DNA of 64,000 nucleotides from Ananas comosus (taxonomy: Eukaryota; Streptophyta; Magnoliopsida; Poales; Bromeliaceae): contig NC_033627.1 in assembly GCF_001540865.1 (NCBI RefSeq), positions 10,331,267 to 10,395,266 on the forward strand, in the 5' to 3' direction. Made by a program: the position numbers and the translations under genes. Under the pieces are notes generated by a model, which saw only the letters and a list, made by a program, of their open reading frames with translations, did not search any database and was not told the DNA's origin. Below are positions 23,122-33,079 of the stretch, piece by piece. Each line of letters opens with the position of its first letter. Within the stretch, counting starts at the first letter, position 1.

Positions 23122-23615
23122 TATGAAACAATTGTTATTCTCCAATAGCTTAAGCAACCAGATAACTCTATTTTCAATACTTATATTCAGCACTACCCTC
23201 ACGTCTGGGCTTGAGACAGTTTGATAAGCCCATGACGTAATATTTATATTCAACACTGCCTCTCACGTCTGGAGTTGTTTTCCATATTTATACTCAACAC
23301 TTCCCTCATGTCTGGACTTGAGACTGTGTTATAAGCCCATGATGTAATATTTATATTCAGCACTCCCCTCACATCTGGGCTTATTTTTAATATTTATATT
23401 TGATACTTTTCCTCATTTCTGGGCTCATAAAGTTTGATAGGCCTATAACGTGGACTTACTTTAAATGAGAAGAAATTAAATATGACTAGCAGCTTGTTGA
23501 AATTTAAACTTAAGACCTCCTTTTCTGACAGCATGTTAAATTATATGAAACAATTGTTATTTTTCAATAACTTAACGTAGTCAGTAAATAATGTTTATAC
23601 TACTTATATTCAACA
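23122..23615 (-). mobile_element. TRIM-1b: divergent TRIM with reiterated 3' region, reverse strand
   Basis: Related to TRIM-1a (35893-36205). On the reverse strand the 5' LTR is 23615-23532, followed by a decayed primer-binding site (CATGCTGTCAGAAAAGGAGG against CATGGTATCAGAGCAGGAGG in TRIM-1a). The 3' LTR lies near 23190-23122 (TATGAAACAATTGTTATTC on +). Between them, the polypurine-tract plus LTR-start module (read on + as ACACT(T/C)CCCTCA(C/T)(G/A)TCTGG) is repeated about four times near 23190, 23250, 23305 and 23365. No coding sequence. Confidence 0.7.
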
Positions 23616-24110
23616 CATAAAATCAAAATGGTTACAAAACCAACGAACGGAAATGCAAAACAACCTATGCAAAACATGAAGCCAAAAGGATTTGAGGTGT
23701 AACATTTTTCAAAGATTCACTTGAGATTTTCTTTCCCCATTATATTTTACTTATTTTAATACTGCTACGATAGGTCATAAATTAAAGTGCCCTATGAATA
23801 TTATTAAGATTCGGCATCATTTGGTTTCACATAAAACTAAGAAAAATAATCTTTGAAGAGAAACAATTTTCCATGTCGAAGAAAATATGTGGTTTATCTG
23901 TGTGTCATATGATGCATAACAATATTAATTGTTTGGTCCCCCAGCTTATTTGTATATCAATAGAGAATATTATTAATCAAGATATATAATTAAGATTACC
24001 ACAAACTAGCATTAACAATAAAATAATATGAAAGAATTTACAAACTTTCCCAATATTAATTACTTGCAGTTGCAGTAATACAACAAATTTGTTCCTCAGT
24101 AGAATTTAAC

Positions 24111-24348
24111 TATTGACTTAAAGGGTCAGCATTACGCCCTATAGCGGAAGGCTATATTGGATCAAGTTATATACAAAATGACGGGAGACTGAGTAGGGCC
24201 TAGTTATGTCCGAAATTGCATGAGTTTGGTTGGGACGATTCAAAATCGAGATTCGTGGGCATTGTATCTATATATTTTAAGTGAATTAGTTACATATTTC
24301 TAACCGTTTGAACTCTTAGGATTAATGGTTAGCGTCAACGATCGGACG
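24111..24348 (+). mobile_element. TRIM-2 solo LTR, forward
   Basis: Matches the LTR at 4836-5076 in the complementary orientation: TATTGACTTAAAGGGTCAGCAT, GCGGAAGGCTATATTGG, ATTTTAAGTGAATTAGTTACATATTTC and a GTCAACGATCGGAC end. No primer-binding site or second LTR is present. No target duplication was seen at these inferred ends (TTAAC, CCAAA). Confidence 0.65.
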
Positions 24349-24848
24349 CCGCCAAATAATGGGATTTGTTGACACATCAAAATTTATCTATTTTAAGAAA
24401 CAGTTCTTTAGTTTTCGGAAATTTAAATTTGTAAAAATAAAAAAAAGAAGAAAAGGTTTGAAACATTCAAATCAAAATGTGAAGTCTGATTTAGCTTATG
24501 AAGATCTCATCCTGCAAAACGGATAGTGATAGTTGGAAGGAACTGAGAGCGGAGCGGTAGAAAGAGAGAGAGAGAGGCAACGCTGTAGTCCTCCAAGTCT
24601 AGCTCGATCAGTTAGGAGGAATGGCAGTAAGGCCAGGACAGCGGGCAATCTGCCCCTAACCAATTAACATGTAAACAAGGACTAATAGGTGACCAAAGTG
24701 GAGTCTATGTAGTGCTGGAAAAAGCCACAGGCCCAACAAGGCTTGTCGGGCCGGGCCTTGTTCCAGTAAAGCCTTCGGGAACCCAAAATGAGGTCTTGGA
24801 CCAACATCATTTTGGACCCATTCGGGTTTACCCAACCCCAGCCCGACT

Positions 24849-24850
<2 letters not shown>

Positions 24851-24919
<69 letters not shown>

Positions 24920-25130
24920 TGCACGCGAAGGACGTAGTAAGTTATCTGCTTCGTCCATTTTCTAGAAATGAACTCAATTAGAAAAATATGATAGTAAGCT
25001 ATCTGCTTCGCCCATTTTCTAGAAATAAACTCATAATTAGAAAAATATAAAGCATCTAGGCTTTGAACTTAGTATTTTTGATACTAATCATCAAACTCTG
25101 AGCCAACTATATGTGCAAGGTACGATTGGC
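24851..25130 (-). mobile_element. Divergent SINE with poly-T/GA start and internal duplication
   Basis: Poly-T (24851-24880) followed by (GA)n, then TATCTGCTTCG(T/C)CCATTTTCTAGAAAT(G/A)AACTCA present twice (24942 and 25000), then a GCTTTGAACTTAGTATTTTTG segment corresponding to the B-box part of the SINE family. Overall order matches the reverse-strand SINEs, with the body duplicated. No target duplication was seen. Confidence 0.55.
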
Positions 25131-25300
25131 ATCCTAGCTTAAGTTCGATAGAAAGTCCAAAATTTTGAGCATGTATTATTTTTGTCTGCACGTGTGCTTG
25201 TGTATATACGTGAATGTGTGCGCACAAACTACATATGCACACATATAAATATTATTTCATAAGTATATTTATTAACCTATATGAATTCTCAATGATTGTT

Positions 25301-26650
25301 GCCATGTGGCGAGTTCTCCTCCATTCTTGCTAGCATGTGACCCTTCTTCTTCCCTTTATTAAATTTTTAATATGCATTTTAACGGTCCCACTAACTAAAC
25401 TTTCAATTAGTGCATTTAAATGGTTTCACTAACATCTACAATTCTATCGTTTCTATCTACAATTATTCATCATGATCCTTTACCTTCTCTTCACTATACT
25501 TTCAATTAATGCAAACAGTCTCACTACCAAACTTTCAATTAGTATATTTAAATGGCCACACTACCATTTACAAGCCTAACCTCTCTATCTCCAATTATTC
25601 ATCATGGTCCCTTTCCTTCCCTTCACCAGACTAAATACTAACATTTGTTACCAAACTTTGGTTACCGCCAAATATTAACAATTGGGTGTCATCAAATATC
25701 GCGACCAAATGTCAACTTTTGGTGGCAACGTGAAGGTTAGCATTTAGTGGGAAAATATTATTGTCACAGAAAATTGACATTTGGTGGCGATATATATATA
25801 GAGTCTAAGCTAGTATAATCTTGGATAAGCTTCCACCCTAAAACAAACTTGCTCCCAGAATAAGGTTAAATAAAGTCTAATCTAATTTTAATTATGATAT
25901 TAATTTTTTTAATTAATCTAATTAATATATTTAAGTCATTACCTATTGCTTAAATAGTAAAGTAATTAATTAATTTACTATTTATAATTAATTAACTAAT
26001 TAAAAATTAATATTTTAATCAATTTATTTAATAACCAATATTTATATTCATCAATTCAACCATTAATATTTTGACTAATCTATTTAATTTTTAACTAATT
26101 ATGTAACTAAAATAATTTCCTAACTAATTAAAAATTAACTTATTTTTATAATTAACTAATTAATTAACTAATATTTATATATATATTAATTTACTAATTT
26201 ATTATAATATCCATAGCTAATAAATTTATTAATGTATTGAATTATTTTTAACTAATATTTGATATTAATTAATTAATTAAAATATTTTTAATTTAAAATT
26301 ATAATTTTTGTTTTTTTTATTCCAATCTAATTATTCAAACAACAGTTTTCTTATATTTAGAAATAACCTAATTTTTATTCAAATATAAAATTGGTTTAGT
26401 TTCTATTTATATCTCAACTTATATATATCTCTGTAATAAATAGTTTTTAGTTATATCCCAATTAAACGCAGCATGTGTGTTAATAAAATAATTAAATTTT
26501 AGAGGCGTTATTAAAGATATATTGATGACAAAGCATCTCCGAAGTGCGACAAGTTGTAACCTATGCGCCTCTTTCCGGTTTATCTTAATCGAGTTGAATC
26601 GGAAAGCTACATCATACTAGTCAAAAAGAAGTGTCACAATAACAAGTCTC
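25301..26650. other. AT-rich unassigned DNA
   Basis: 25370-25610 contains an imperfect tandem pair (AATTAGTGCATTTAAATGGT / AATTAGTATATTTAAATGGC with CACTAC...CATTTACAA blocks). 25630-25790 repeats TTTGGT(G/T)GC...ACCAAA words. 25880-26290 is built largely from TTAATTAATTAA words. There are no genes and no clear element ends. Confidence 0.3.
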
Positions 26651-26659
26651 TAATAGATA

Positions 26660-26828
26660 ATAATAATAATGATGTAGTGATATATACATTTGTGATACAA
26701 TGTATTTCATTCGTAGTTGGTTTTGTTCTCATCACAAACTCTCTATAGATCATAACAATGATGTAGTGCTTTATACATTTGTGATACAATGTATTTCATT
26801 CGTAGTTGGTTTTGTTCTCATCACAAAC
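26660..26828. repeat. 89-bp tandem duplication
   Basis: The GATGTAGTG...ACATTTGTGATACAATG, TTTCATTCGTAGTTGG and TTGTTCTCATCACAAAC blocks occur twice with period 89 (starts 26671 and 26760) and near identity. The two frames across it share this repeat and are not credible proteins. Confidence 0.85.
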
Positions 26829-26927
26829 ATTATCAATTTAATGTACATCGTTAGTCAGTGCCATATAGGAACAGAAGGAAGATACATTAATTTGAAAATA
26901 GAAGGAAGGTACTACTGGCTCGAGGGA

Positions 26928-27150
26928 CTTCATCTTGTAACAAGAGGCCAGGTTTGATCGAGTCATGTACAAAATAGTGGGAGATCAAGTTGGGTCGAGT
27001 CATGTTTGAAATAGCGGAAGGCCGGATTGGGCTAAATCATATTCAAAATAGCGTGAGATTGATTAGGCCAACTCACTATCAAAATCCACTGGTGTTGTGT
27101 CTGTACGCTTTAAGTGAGTTGGTTGTTTATTGGTCGCGCTTCACATAAAA
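26928..27150 (+). mobile_element. TRIM-2 LTR fragment, forward
   Basis: Shares the CGAGTCATGT...AAAATAG(T/C)G(G/T)GAGA sub-repeats (three in tandem, 26960-27090) and the GTCTGTACGCTTTAAGTGAG segment with the LTR at 4836-5076. The 3' end after the GGTTGTTTATTGG segment is lost. No primer-binding site. Confidence 0.6.
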
Positions 27151-27180
27151 AATGGTTACGTATATAATTTTATCATGAGT

Positions 27181-27394
27181 CCTGCTACTATACTCTTACA
27201 AGTGTAGAGCCTTTTATACTCATAAGCGTTCGGCCGTTAAATCTACTCATTAGATCATATACTATTCAACTAACAACTCACTCAATCGTAAAATACCACT
27301 AGCATTCTAACCGCACATCCCTTTATCCAACGGTCGAAAATTTATGAGTATAAAAGAGTCTATACTTATAAGAATATTAAGAGAATTGTAGCCC
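27181..27394. mobile_element. Short TIR MITE
   Basis: CTACTATACTCTTACAAGTGTAGAG with TTTTATACTCATAA on the left is mirrored on the right by TTATGAGTATAAAAGAGTC and GAGAATTGTAGCCC. Interior words (CCAACGGTCG, ATACTATTCAAC) are shared with the elements at 39476-39717 and 41250-41462. Target duplication not resolved. Confidence 0.6.
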
Positions 27395-27497
27395 TAATAT
27401 AGACAGAAAAACATAATACATAATACAAGGACAGTGGTGGATCCACCTTAATTTCAATAGGGTCTGCAAGACCCCACTGAAGTATATGATATACTAA

Positions 27498-27853
27498 GAA
27501 AAAACTTCAAATACCATTTCTGTGGATTCGCACTTTCTCACTTTAGCATCCTGTGGTTTAAAGTGTATCAAGTTAGTGTCAAGTGGTTTCATTTTTCTCT
27601 TTTTATTATTTATTTCATTAATTTTTTTTGTTAAATCAGTGACAAATTTAAAAATAAAGGGCACTGAAGTGAATATCAATAAACCTGGGTGGGGTATCTA
27701 AAGTTTTTTATATATAATTTAACGAAATATTAACGGAGGAGTTGACGAAAAGAGAAAAATGAAACCACAGGACATTGACTTGATACCCTTTAAATCACAT
27801 AAAACTTAAGTGAGAAAGTGCAAAACCACATGGGTGGTATTTCAAGTTTACCC
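27498..27853. mobile_element. MULE-type MITE, 356 bp
   Basis: Left end GAAAAAACTTCAAATACC, complement of the right end GGGTAAACTTGAAATACC, with the CTGTGG(A/T)TT...TTTCTCACTTTAG inverted arms. Same family as 22758-23114. The flanks (ATATACTAA, ACATCTATA) do not form an obvious 9-bp duplication, so this copy is old or its boundary has shifted. Confidence 0.8.
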
Positions 27854-27876
27854 ACATCTATAGTATATATGAATTC

Positions 27877-28330
27877 TCAGTTATGGGACAGGTGGCGGCG
27901 AGCGCGGAGGCATGGGCGGGGGCGAGGGCGAGCGCGGGGCGCGGGTAGGCGGGCGAGCGTGGCGGGGAGCCGCGTGGGGCAGGGCGCCGCGCGCGCGGAC
28001 GCCCGGCCGGGTGGCAGCAGGCGCCGCGGTGGCACGACGTCTCTCTCTTCTTCTCCGTCTACCTCTCCCCCCCGAGGCGGCCCCCTCCCTACCACCTCTC
28101 CTCTCTCTCTCCCATCTAAACAATACTCTGGAAAATCAAGCGCATAGAAAATAGACCGGGACTTGAGAGTTAGTTGAGGACTACTATAAATCTCACTCCG
28201 CTCCACCCTTCACTCTCCCTGATCAGTACAAGCCACCTCCCCTTATTGCCTGAAATTACGAACGAAACAAAAACCCGAGTAGTCTCCATAGACACCTCTC
28301 GCTCGGTCTCAATCCGGTTAACATCTCCTC
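27877..28330. other. GC-rich island with CT-rich tail
   Basis: 27880-28040 is extremely GC-rich and dense in CGCG/GCGC, followed by a CT-rich part (28040-28110, 28195-28350). Overlapping frames on both strands (27877-28206 reverse; 27818-28147 and 27912-28154 forward) are Arg/Ala/Gly/Pro-rich low-complexity products with no recognised domain. It could be a captured promoter or first-exon fragment, since it starts 24 bp after the MITE, or the leader of a lost element. Identity unknown. Confidence 0.5.
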
Positions 28331-28332
28331 TC

Positions 28333-29100
28333 GTCTCCTCCACTAGTGTAAAATATTTAAAAGGGTAAATTTAAAATTTAAGTTTAAAAACTTTACATTT
28401 CAAATGTAAATTTAAATTAACATATTTAAAATTTAAAATTTTTATTATTTAAATTTAATTTAAATTTAAATTTTAAAATATAAACTTTTGAAGTTTAAAA
28501 TTTAAATCTTAAAATTTGAAATTGAAATTTTAATATTTAAATTTAATATTTGAATTTTTTTAATTAATTTATATTTAAATTTAAAATATTAAAATTTGAA
28601 ACTTAAAAGTTAAAACTTAAAATTTAAAATTTTATATTTTACTTAATTACTAAAACTAAATTTTAAAATATTCAAAATTTAAGATTTAAACTTTTTAAAT
28701 TCAATTTATAATTTAATATTTAAAATATGCAATTTGAAATTTAAAATTTAAAACTTACAATTAAAAATTTATATTTTATCTTAATTACTAAAACTAAAAT
28801 TTTCAATTTTACATATTTTAACTTTAAATTTCAGTTCCTAAATTTTAAATTTTACATTCTATATTCAAATTTTAAATTTTAAAATTTAAAATTTAAAATA
28901 TAATATTTGAAACCTAAAATTTTAAATTTAATATTTGATATTTAAAAGTTAAAAATAATATTTAAAATCTATGTATAAAAGATGTTTATTTGAAATTCTT
29001 CAATTTAGAATTTTAAATCTGAATGATAGTTTAAAATTTTACTATAAAATCAAAAGTTAAATTTAAATTTTAAATCGAAAATCAAACTAAAATTTTAGAT
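28333..29100. repeat. AAATTT-word low-complexity block
   Basis: About 770 bp made almost entirely of overlapping AAATTTAAAA/TTTTAAATTT words with very few G or C. It is not a simple tandem repeat: word spacing varies. Edges are sharp against the GC-rich tail on the left and a normal-composition stretch (29101-29210) on the right. Confidence 0.85.
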
Positions 29101-29215
29101 TGCCGATGTTTATCCGCTGCGAAGCTCGGGTACTAAAATAGTACTAATGAAAGGACTTTTATTGGCTTTTGGACTCCACTTTGGGGCTGGTTGACCCCAA
29201 AGTTGGGTCAAAAAG

Positions 29216-29259
<44 letters not shown>
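29216..29259. repeat. Poly-A tract, 44 bp
   Basis: An uninterrupted A run. The upstream sequence (29100-29215) shows no LINE or SINE signature that I recognise, so a retroposed origin is only possible. Confidence 0.9.
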
Positions 29260-29262
<3 letters not shown>

Positions 29263-30419
29263 GCAAAAGACGGCGCTGTTTAATAGTGCTTATGGGACGT
29301 AGTAGTGGGTGGGCCCACAAGAAGACTTAGAGGTTAAAAAGTAAAATATAAATAAATAAATAAATATAAATAAAAATTCTATTGGATTTCAAATTTATTT
29401 TCATTTAATGAAGCAACAACAGAATAGAAAAAATCCTAACTTATTTCATTCTATCTATTTTTGGACATTATTATTAATTATTAATTTTAAATTATTAATT
29501 TATTTTTTTTGTTTGTATATAGTAGTCATTGTGAGTTAATGCATAAAAATATAATTATGATATTAAAGCTTAGTTTGGTATTGTGGTCTATCTAATGCTA
29601 TTAGATAAAATGGAATTGAGAAAAAAGCATATAGAGATATGTTTCTACATTCTCCGGTGCGACTGCAGAAAATAATCGAGTCATCGCAATATGTGGAACG
29701 TAATATTATGTACGTACGGAAACAAATATGGTATTTTTCCAACTCCCAAACAAAGCCTAACATTTTTTTTTGGTATCATACTTATTTTTCTATTATTTTA
29801 AATATTTATTCCATGTAATTTGATAAGTTGGAGGAATTTTTTTTTTTATTGATTAGTTTAATACATTCCGCTAAGTAACAGATGATAACTTATTTAAAAA
29901 ATATTGAAAATAAGAAACATATTATTTTTATTTTTTATTTTTAATATTTTGCAAGATAAACACTTCGGATGAAATAGTTGAAATCCATACTGTACGCTCT
30001 TGCATATTTTAACGTACAAAATTTTATTTAAAAAATAAAAAATAAATGCGATGCCCAATGATGCCTAACTCTTTTTTTTTTTATTTGTTTTTTCGTCAAA
30101 AATTTACTCCACTACGAAACAATTTTAGATCCCCTCCTGACATGAGTTTAATTAACTTCTAATTTTTAATCAGACAAAATGGTGTCAGAATTGAGAAGAA
30201 ATTTTTTGTTCGTACAAGCAGATATTAATCCTCAAGATTTAGCTTTGAGGATACAATATTTTGTTAGAAATACTAATCCAAACATAATTAAAATTTATTT
30301 CAAAATTTAGTTGGATCTATTACATTTAAAATTCACATTAGTTAAATTAGGATTTGTGCTTTGCTTTGAATTCGTTTGATGAGGCCCCATCTTTAAGGAT
30401 TTTTTTTTAGGGAAAACAC
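29260..30419. other. AT-rich unassigned DNA
   Basis: Short A/T-rich runs and TTTTTTTATT words; no element ends, no recognisable protein. The frame at 29563-29763 (reverse) has no domain signature. Confidence 0.25.
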
Positions 30420-30870
30420 GGCCTGAGGCGATTTTATTTAATTAATTAGTAGATACAGACTGAAAAAATTCATCAATAGAAGACCAGAAAGAAAGCTTTT
30501 TGCGTGCTAGTCCCCAAGTGGCTAAGAGATCCGCGACTATAGCATTTTTAGAAAATCTCGAATTCCATCCGAAGCTGAAGAAATTGAATCTCTCAGTAAA
30601 AGTCCATAGCTCTATGATTTCTTATCCGAGCTTCAGGTGTTAGCGAATCTGAGTGATAACTCCTGAGATGCAAAGTTTTGATGATGGATGCTAAATTTGA
30701 AAAGATATGAAAAGTTTCTCTAGTATACATTTGCAAAGGAAGCTCTGTCACTCGGATAATTGATCCAATTTTCGCCGAGCAGGCATCGTGGACCACTTTT
30801 ATTGCGTCAGATATGCATGCGATGATGCCATGTTGATTAGTAATCAGGTATCCTACACCGCCTTCAGTAC
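30420..30870 (-). pseudogene. RNase H-like domain remnant (LINE or reverse-transcriptase-linked)
   Basis: Reverse-strand translation begins GGVGYLITNQHGIIACIS, the usual first strands of the plant RNase H-like domain (G-G-G-(I/V)-G-(F/Y)-(I/V)-(I/R)-N--G-(I/V)). After several frame changes it ends NSRFSKNAIVADLLATWG, which fits the C-terminal R--N--AD-LA--G motif, followed by KKLSFW and DEFFQS. These features fit the RNase H region at the C-terminus of plant LINE polyproteins or related host-encoded domains. Stops and shifts in between make it nonfunctional. Confidence 0.6.
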
Positions 30871-31520
30871 AATCTTTTAGGATTTGACTAGTAAAATATT
30901 TTGTGTTTAGTTACATTTCTCCTCGCATGCCGTTCCTTCATATTATAATATTTTAGGTTCTAAATTATACAATCAGTATGACAGTATCTATGTAAATAAC
31001 ACTTTCTACAAGTAATAGTGCAGCAAACATGGATTTCAGATTTTTGTATCTTTATTTTTTTGTGTAATAATAGAAAATGTCTCAGAAATGTGCAATGTTC
31101 TTATAATTACGTCGTTAATGTGATAACAGTAATAATATGCACAAAGGACGAAGCCAATATAATGGCCAAATTAAAGGGTGAAATGGCCCGAATTATTGTA
31201 TCCCTATGTATTTATATTCAACAATAAAAAATTTGGGAATTTTCGATCTCAAAGCTTCCGATAGTGTTTCGCTGCTTTTCTCTTTAGCACGCACGCACGA
31301 AAAATAATTGCCTTGTTTAATTTGTTAGCGTACGTACTGATTCTCATTTCATACGGTTAATATGAAAACCTGGGTTCGTTTTTAAGTAAGACTTTAATAC
31401 GTTTGGTTCATAATTGAAATAGAAATGAAAAATAAAATTGAATTGCTTTGCAATGGAAATTGAAATGACGGATTAATTATTCAAAGATATTTGGTTCATT
31501 ATTGTAATGAAAATCGAAAT
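30871..31520. other. Unassigned; contains the uninterrupted paralogue of the hAT-A2 site
   Basis: 31175-31345 matches 34052-34152 plus 34694-34765 (landmarks ATTATTGTA(T/C)CCCTAT, TTCGATCTCAAAGCTT, AGTGTTTCGC(T/G)GCTTT). At this copy no hAT is present. The rest shows no gene or element end. Confidence 0.5.
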
Positions 31521-31532
31521 GAAACTCTACGA

Positions 31533-31665
31533 CTTTTTTTTTTTTCAGAGAGAAAGGTGGCATGCTACCCGTTTCGTTTATTTCATTTAGAAATAAACTT
31601 AGCTAGAAATGCGAATCAACTAGGATTCGAACTTGGGATCTCGAGTACTAACGACCAAGCCCTTA
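31533..31665 (-). mobile_element. SINE, head-truncated, with perfect 12-bp target duplication
   Basis: A poly-T run, CAGAGAGAAAGGTGGCATGC, the CGTTTATTTCATTTAGAAAT block, and ACTAGGATTCGAACTTGGG (B-box complement). It ends within the head at AAGCCCTTA. GAAACTCTACGA is duplicated exactly at 31521-31532 and 31666-31677. Truncation at the 5' end of the SINE RNA fits incomplete reverse transcription. Confidence 0.9.
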
Positions 31666-31973
31666 GAAACTCTACGATTTTGAAAAGGAGTTTTGATTAA
31701 GGGAGATAAAAGGAAGAGGATGGACGTATTTATGAGAGAGGATTTTGTGTAACTTACTTTGGAATGGATTAATCCGTGATTCAAAGCTGGATTAACTGGG
31801 TCATAAACATATTTGGTCATTTTCATTTCAAAGTGGAATAAGAATCGAAATTCGATTCATGTAAAACAAACAACAACTATCAAAATCAATAAATTTTATT
31901 TCAATTTTATAGTCTAAAATAGTAAACCAAATATGTCCTATCAGAGTTTTGCATGCGATCAATCAAAAATATC

Positions 31974-32133
31974 TTCTTTTTTCTTTTTTGAGAGAGATAG
32001 GTAGCACGCTACCCGCTTCATTTATTTCATTTAGAAATAAACTTAGCTAGAAATGTGAATCAACTAGGATTCGAACTTGGGTCTCGGCTACCAACCACTA
32101 AGTCCTTTGCCACTTGCTCTAGGGACGGTGGAT
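31974..32133 (-). mobile_element. SINE, full-length, with perfect 17-bp target duplication
   Basis: Reverse-strand head CCGTCCCTAGAGCAAGTGGC, GTTGGTAGCC, B-box AAGTTCGAATCCTAG, body, GTAGCGTGC and an A-rich tail (T-rich at 31974-31989 on +). GATCAATCAAAAATATC is duplicated at 31957-31973 and 32134-32150. This is the best reference copy of the family in the window. Confidence 0.9.
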
Positions 32134-32205
32134 GATCAATCAAAAATATCAAATAATAAATCAACAGTAAAGAAATATTAATGATAGAACAAAATATTAA
32201 ATTTT

Positions 32206-32793
32206 GAGAAAACTTCAAATACCATCTCTGTGGTCGCATTTTTTCATTTTAGTACCATGTGATTTAAAGTGTATCAATTTAGTACCATGTGGTTTCACAC
32301 TTTCTCATTTTAATACCCTGTGGTTTAAAATGCATCAATTTAGTGCTCTGTAGTTTTATTTTTCTCTTTTCGCCGGCTCCTCTGTTAATATTTCATTAAA
32401 TTATATACAAAAAACTTCAGATACCCTACTTAGGTTTATCGAATAATTACTTTAGTATTCTTTAGTTTTAACTTTGTCACTAATTTTTTTCCTCCGTTAA
32501 TATTTCGTTAAATTATATACAAAAAATCTTCAGATACTCTATCTAGGTTCATCGAATATTCACTTTAGTACCTTTTAATTTTAACTTTGTTACTAATTTA
32601 ACGAAAAAAAATAGTAAAATAAATAATAAAAAGAGAAAAATAAAACCACATAGTACTAACTTGTTACACTTTAAACCACAAGGTACTAAAGTGAGAAAGT
32701 ACGAAACCACAAAAACTAATTTGATACAATTTAAACCACGGAGTACTAAAGTGAGATAGTGTGAAACCACCCGACGGTATTTGAAGTTTACCC
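32206..32793. mobile_element. MULE-type MITE, enlarged 588-bp copy, 9-bp target duplication
   Basis: Ends GAGAAAACTTCAAATACC and TTTGAAGTTTACCC. TTAAATTTT is duplicated exactly at 32197-32205 and 32794-32802. The interior contains the ACAAAAAACTTCAGATACCC-type segment twice (about 32400 and 32520) and extra CCATGTGGTTTCAC arms, showing internal duplication relative to the 357-bp form. Confidence 0.85.
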
Positions 32794-32868
32794 TTAAATT
32801 TTCATTGCCATCGGGGTTAGGCGACTATTTCCGGATGACCCAAAAAATGATTCTCTGTCAAAAAAAAA

Positions 32869-33079
32869 TTTAAACTTAAATTTAATAAAAATAATTTGCT
32901 ATAAAATTTATTAAAATATTTAAATATAAATAACATGTATTAATATAGTACAATTAATAATTNATAATTTTTTTTAAAAATTCTATTTAAACTTAAATTT
33001 AATAAAAATAATTTGCTATAAAATTTATTAAAATATTTAAATATAAATAACATGTATTAATATAGTACAATTAATAATT
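32869..33079. repeat. Two identical 94-bp direct repeats flanking an ambiguous base
   Basis: 32869-32962 and 32986-33079 are identical by eye, and the only ambiguous base nearby (N at 32963) directly follows the first copy. This looks like the unmerged overlap of two contig ends and is probably not biology. Confidence 0.85.

Larger units (their letters stand above)
21908..25300. repeat. Segmental duplication, copy A
   Basis: Collinear with 36800-48310. Shared landmarks: GAGAATGCTATTTTGGCTT (22040 vs 37300), the AGATCCAAAGCTAGTTGGATTA block (22373 vs 38102), GCAAAAC(A/G)TGAAGCCAAA (23668 vs 38460), the CATTTGGTTTCAC block (23818 vs 38570), AATACAACAAATTT (24076 vs 39065), GAAAGGAACTGAG (24538 vs 47125), GGGCAATCTGC (24641 vs 47200) and a GTGTGCG...CACATATA block (25195 vs 48220). 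No gene is recognised, and most of the sequence is occupied by the elements listed separately. The stretch 24349-24850 has no other identified feature. Confidence 0.75.

Noticed and set aside
27818..28206. Overlapping 80-109 residue frames in the GC island
   Set aside because: Low-complexity products of CG-rich DNA on both strands; no domain, no splice context.
32869..33079. Genuine tandem duplication or short LTR pair
   Set aside because: Identical copies at a single N are better explained as an assembly join; no TG...CA ends or primer site.
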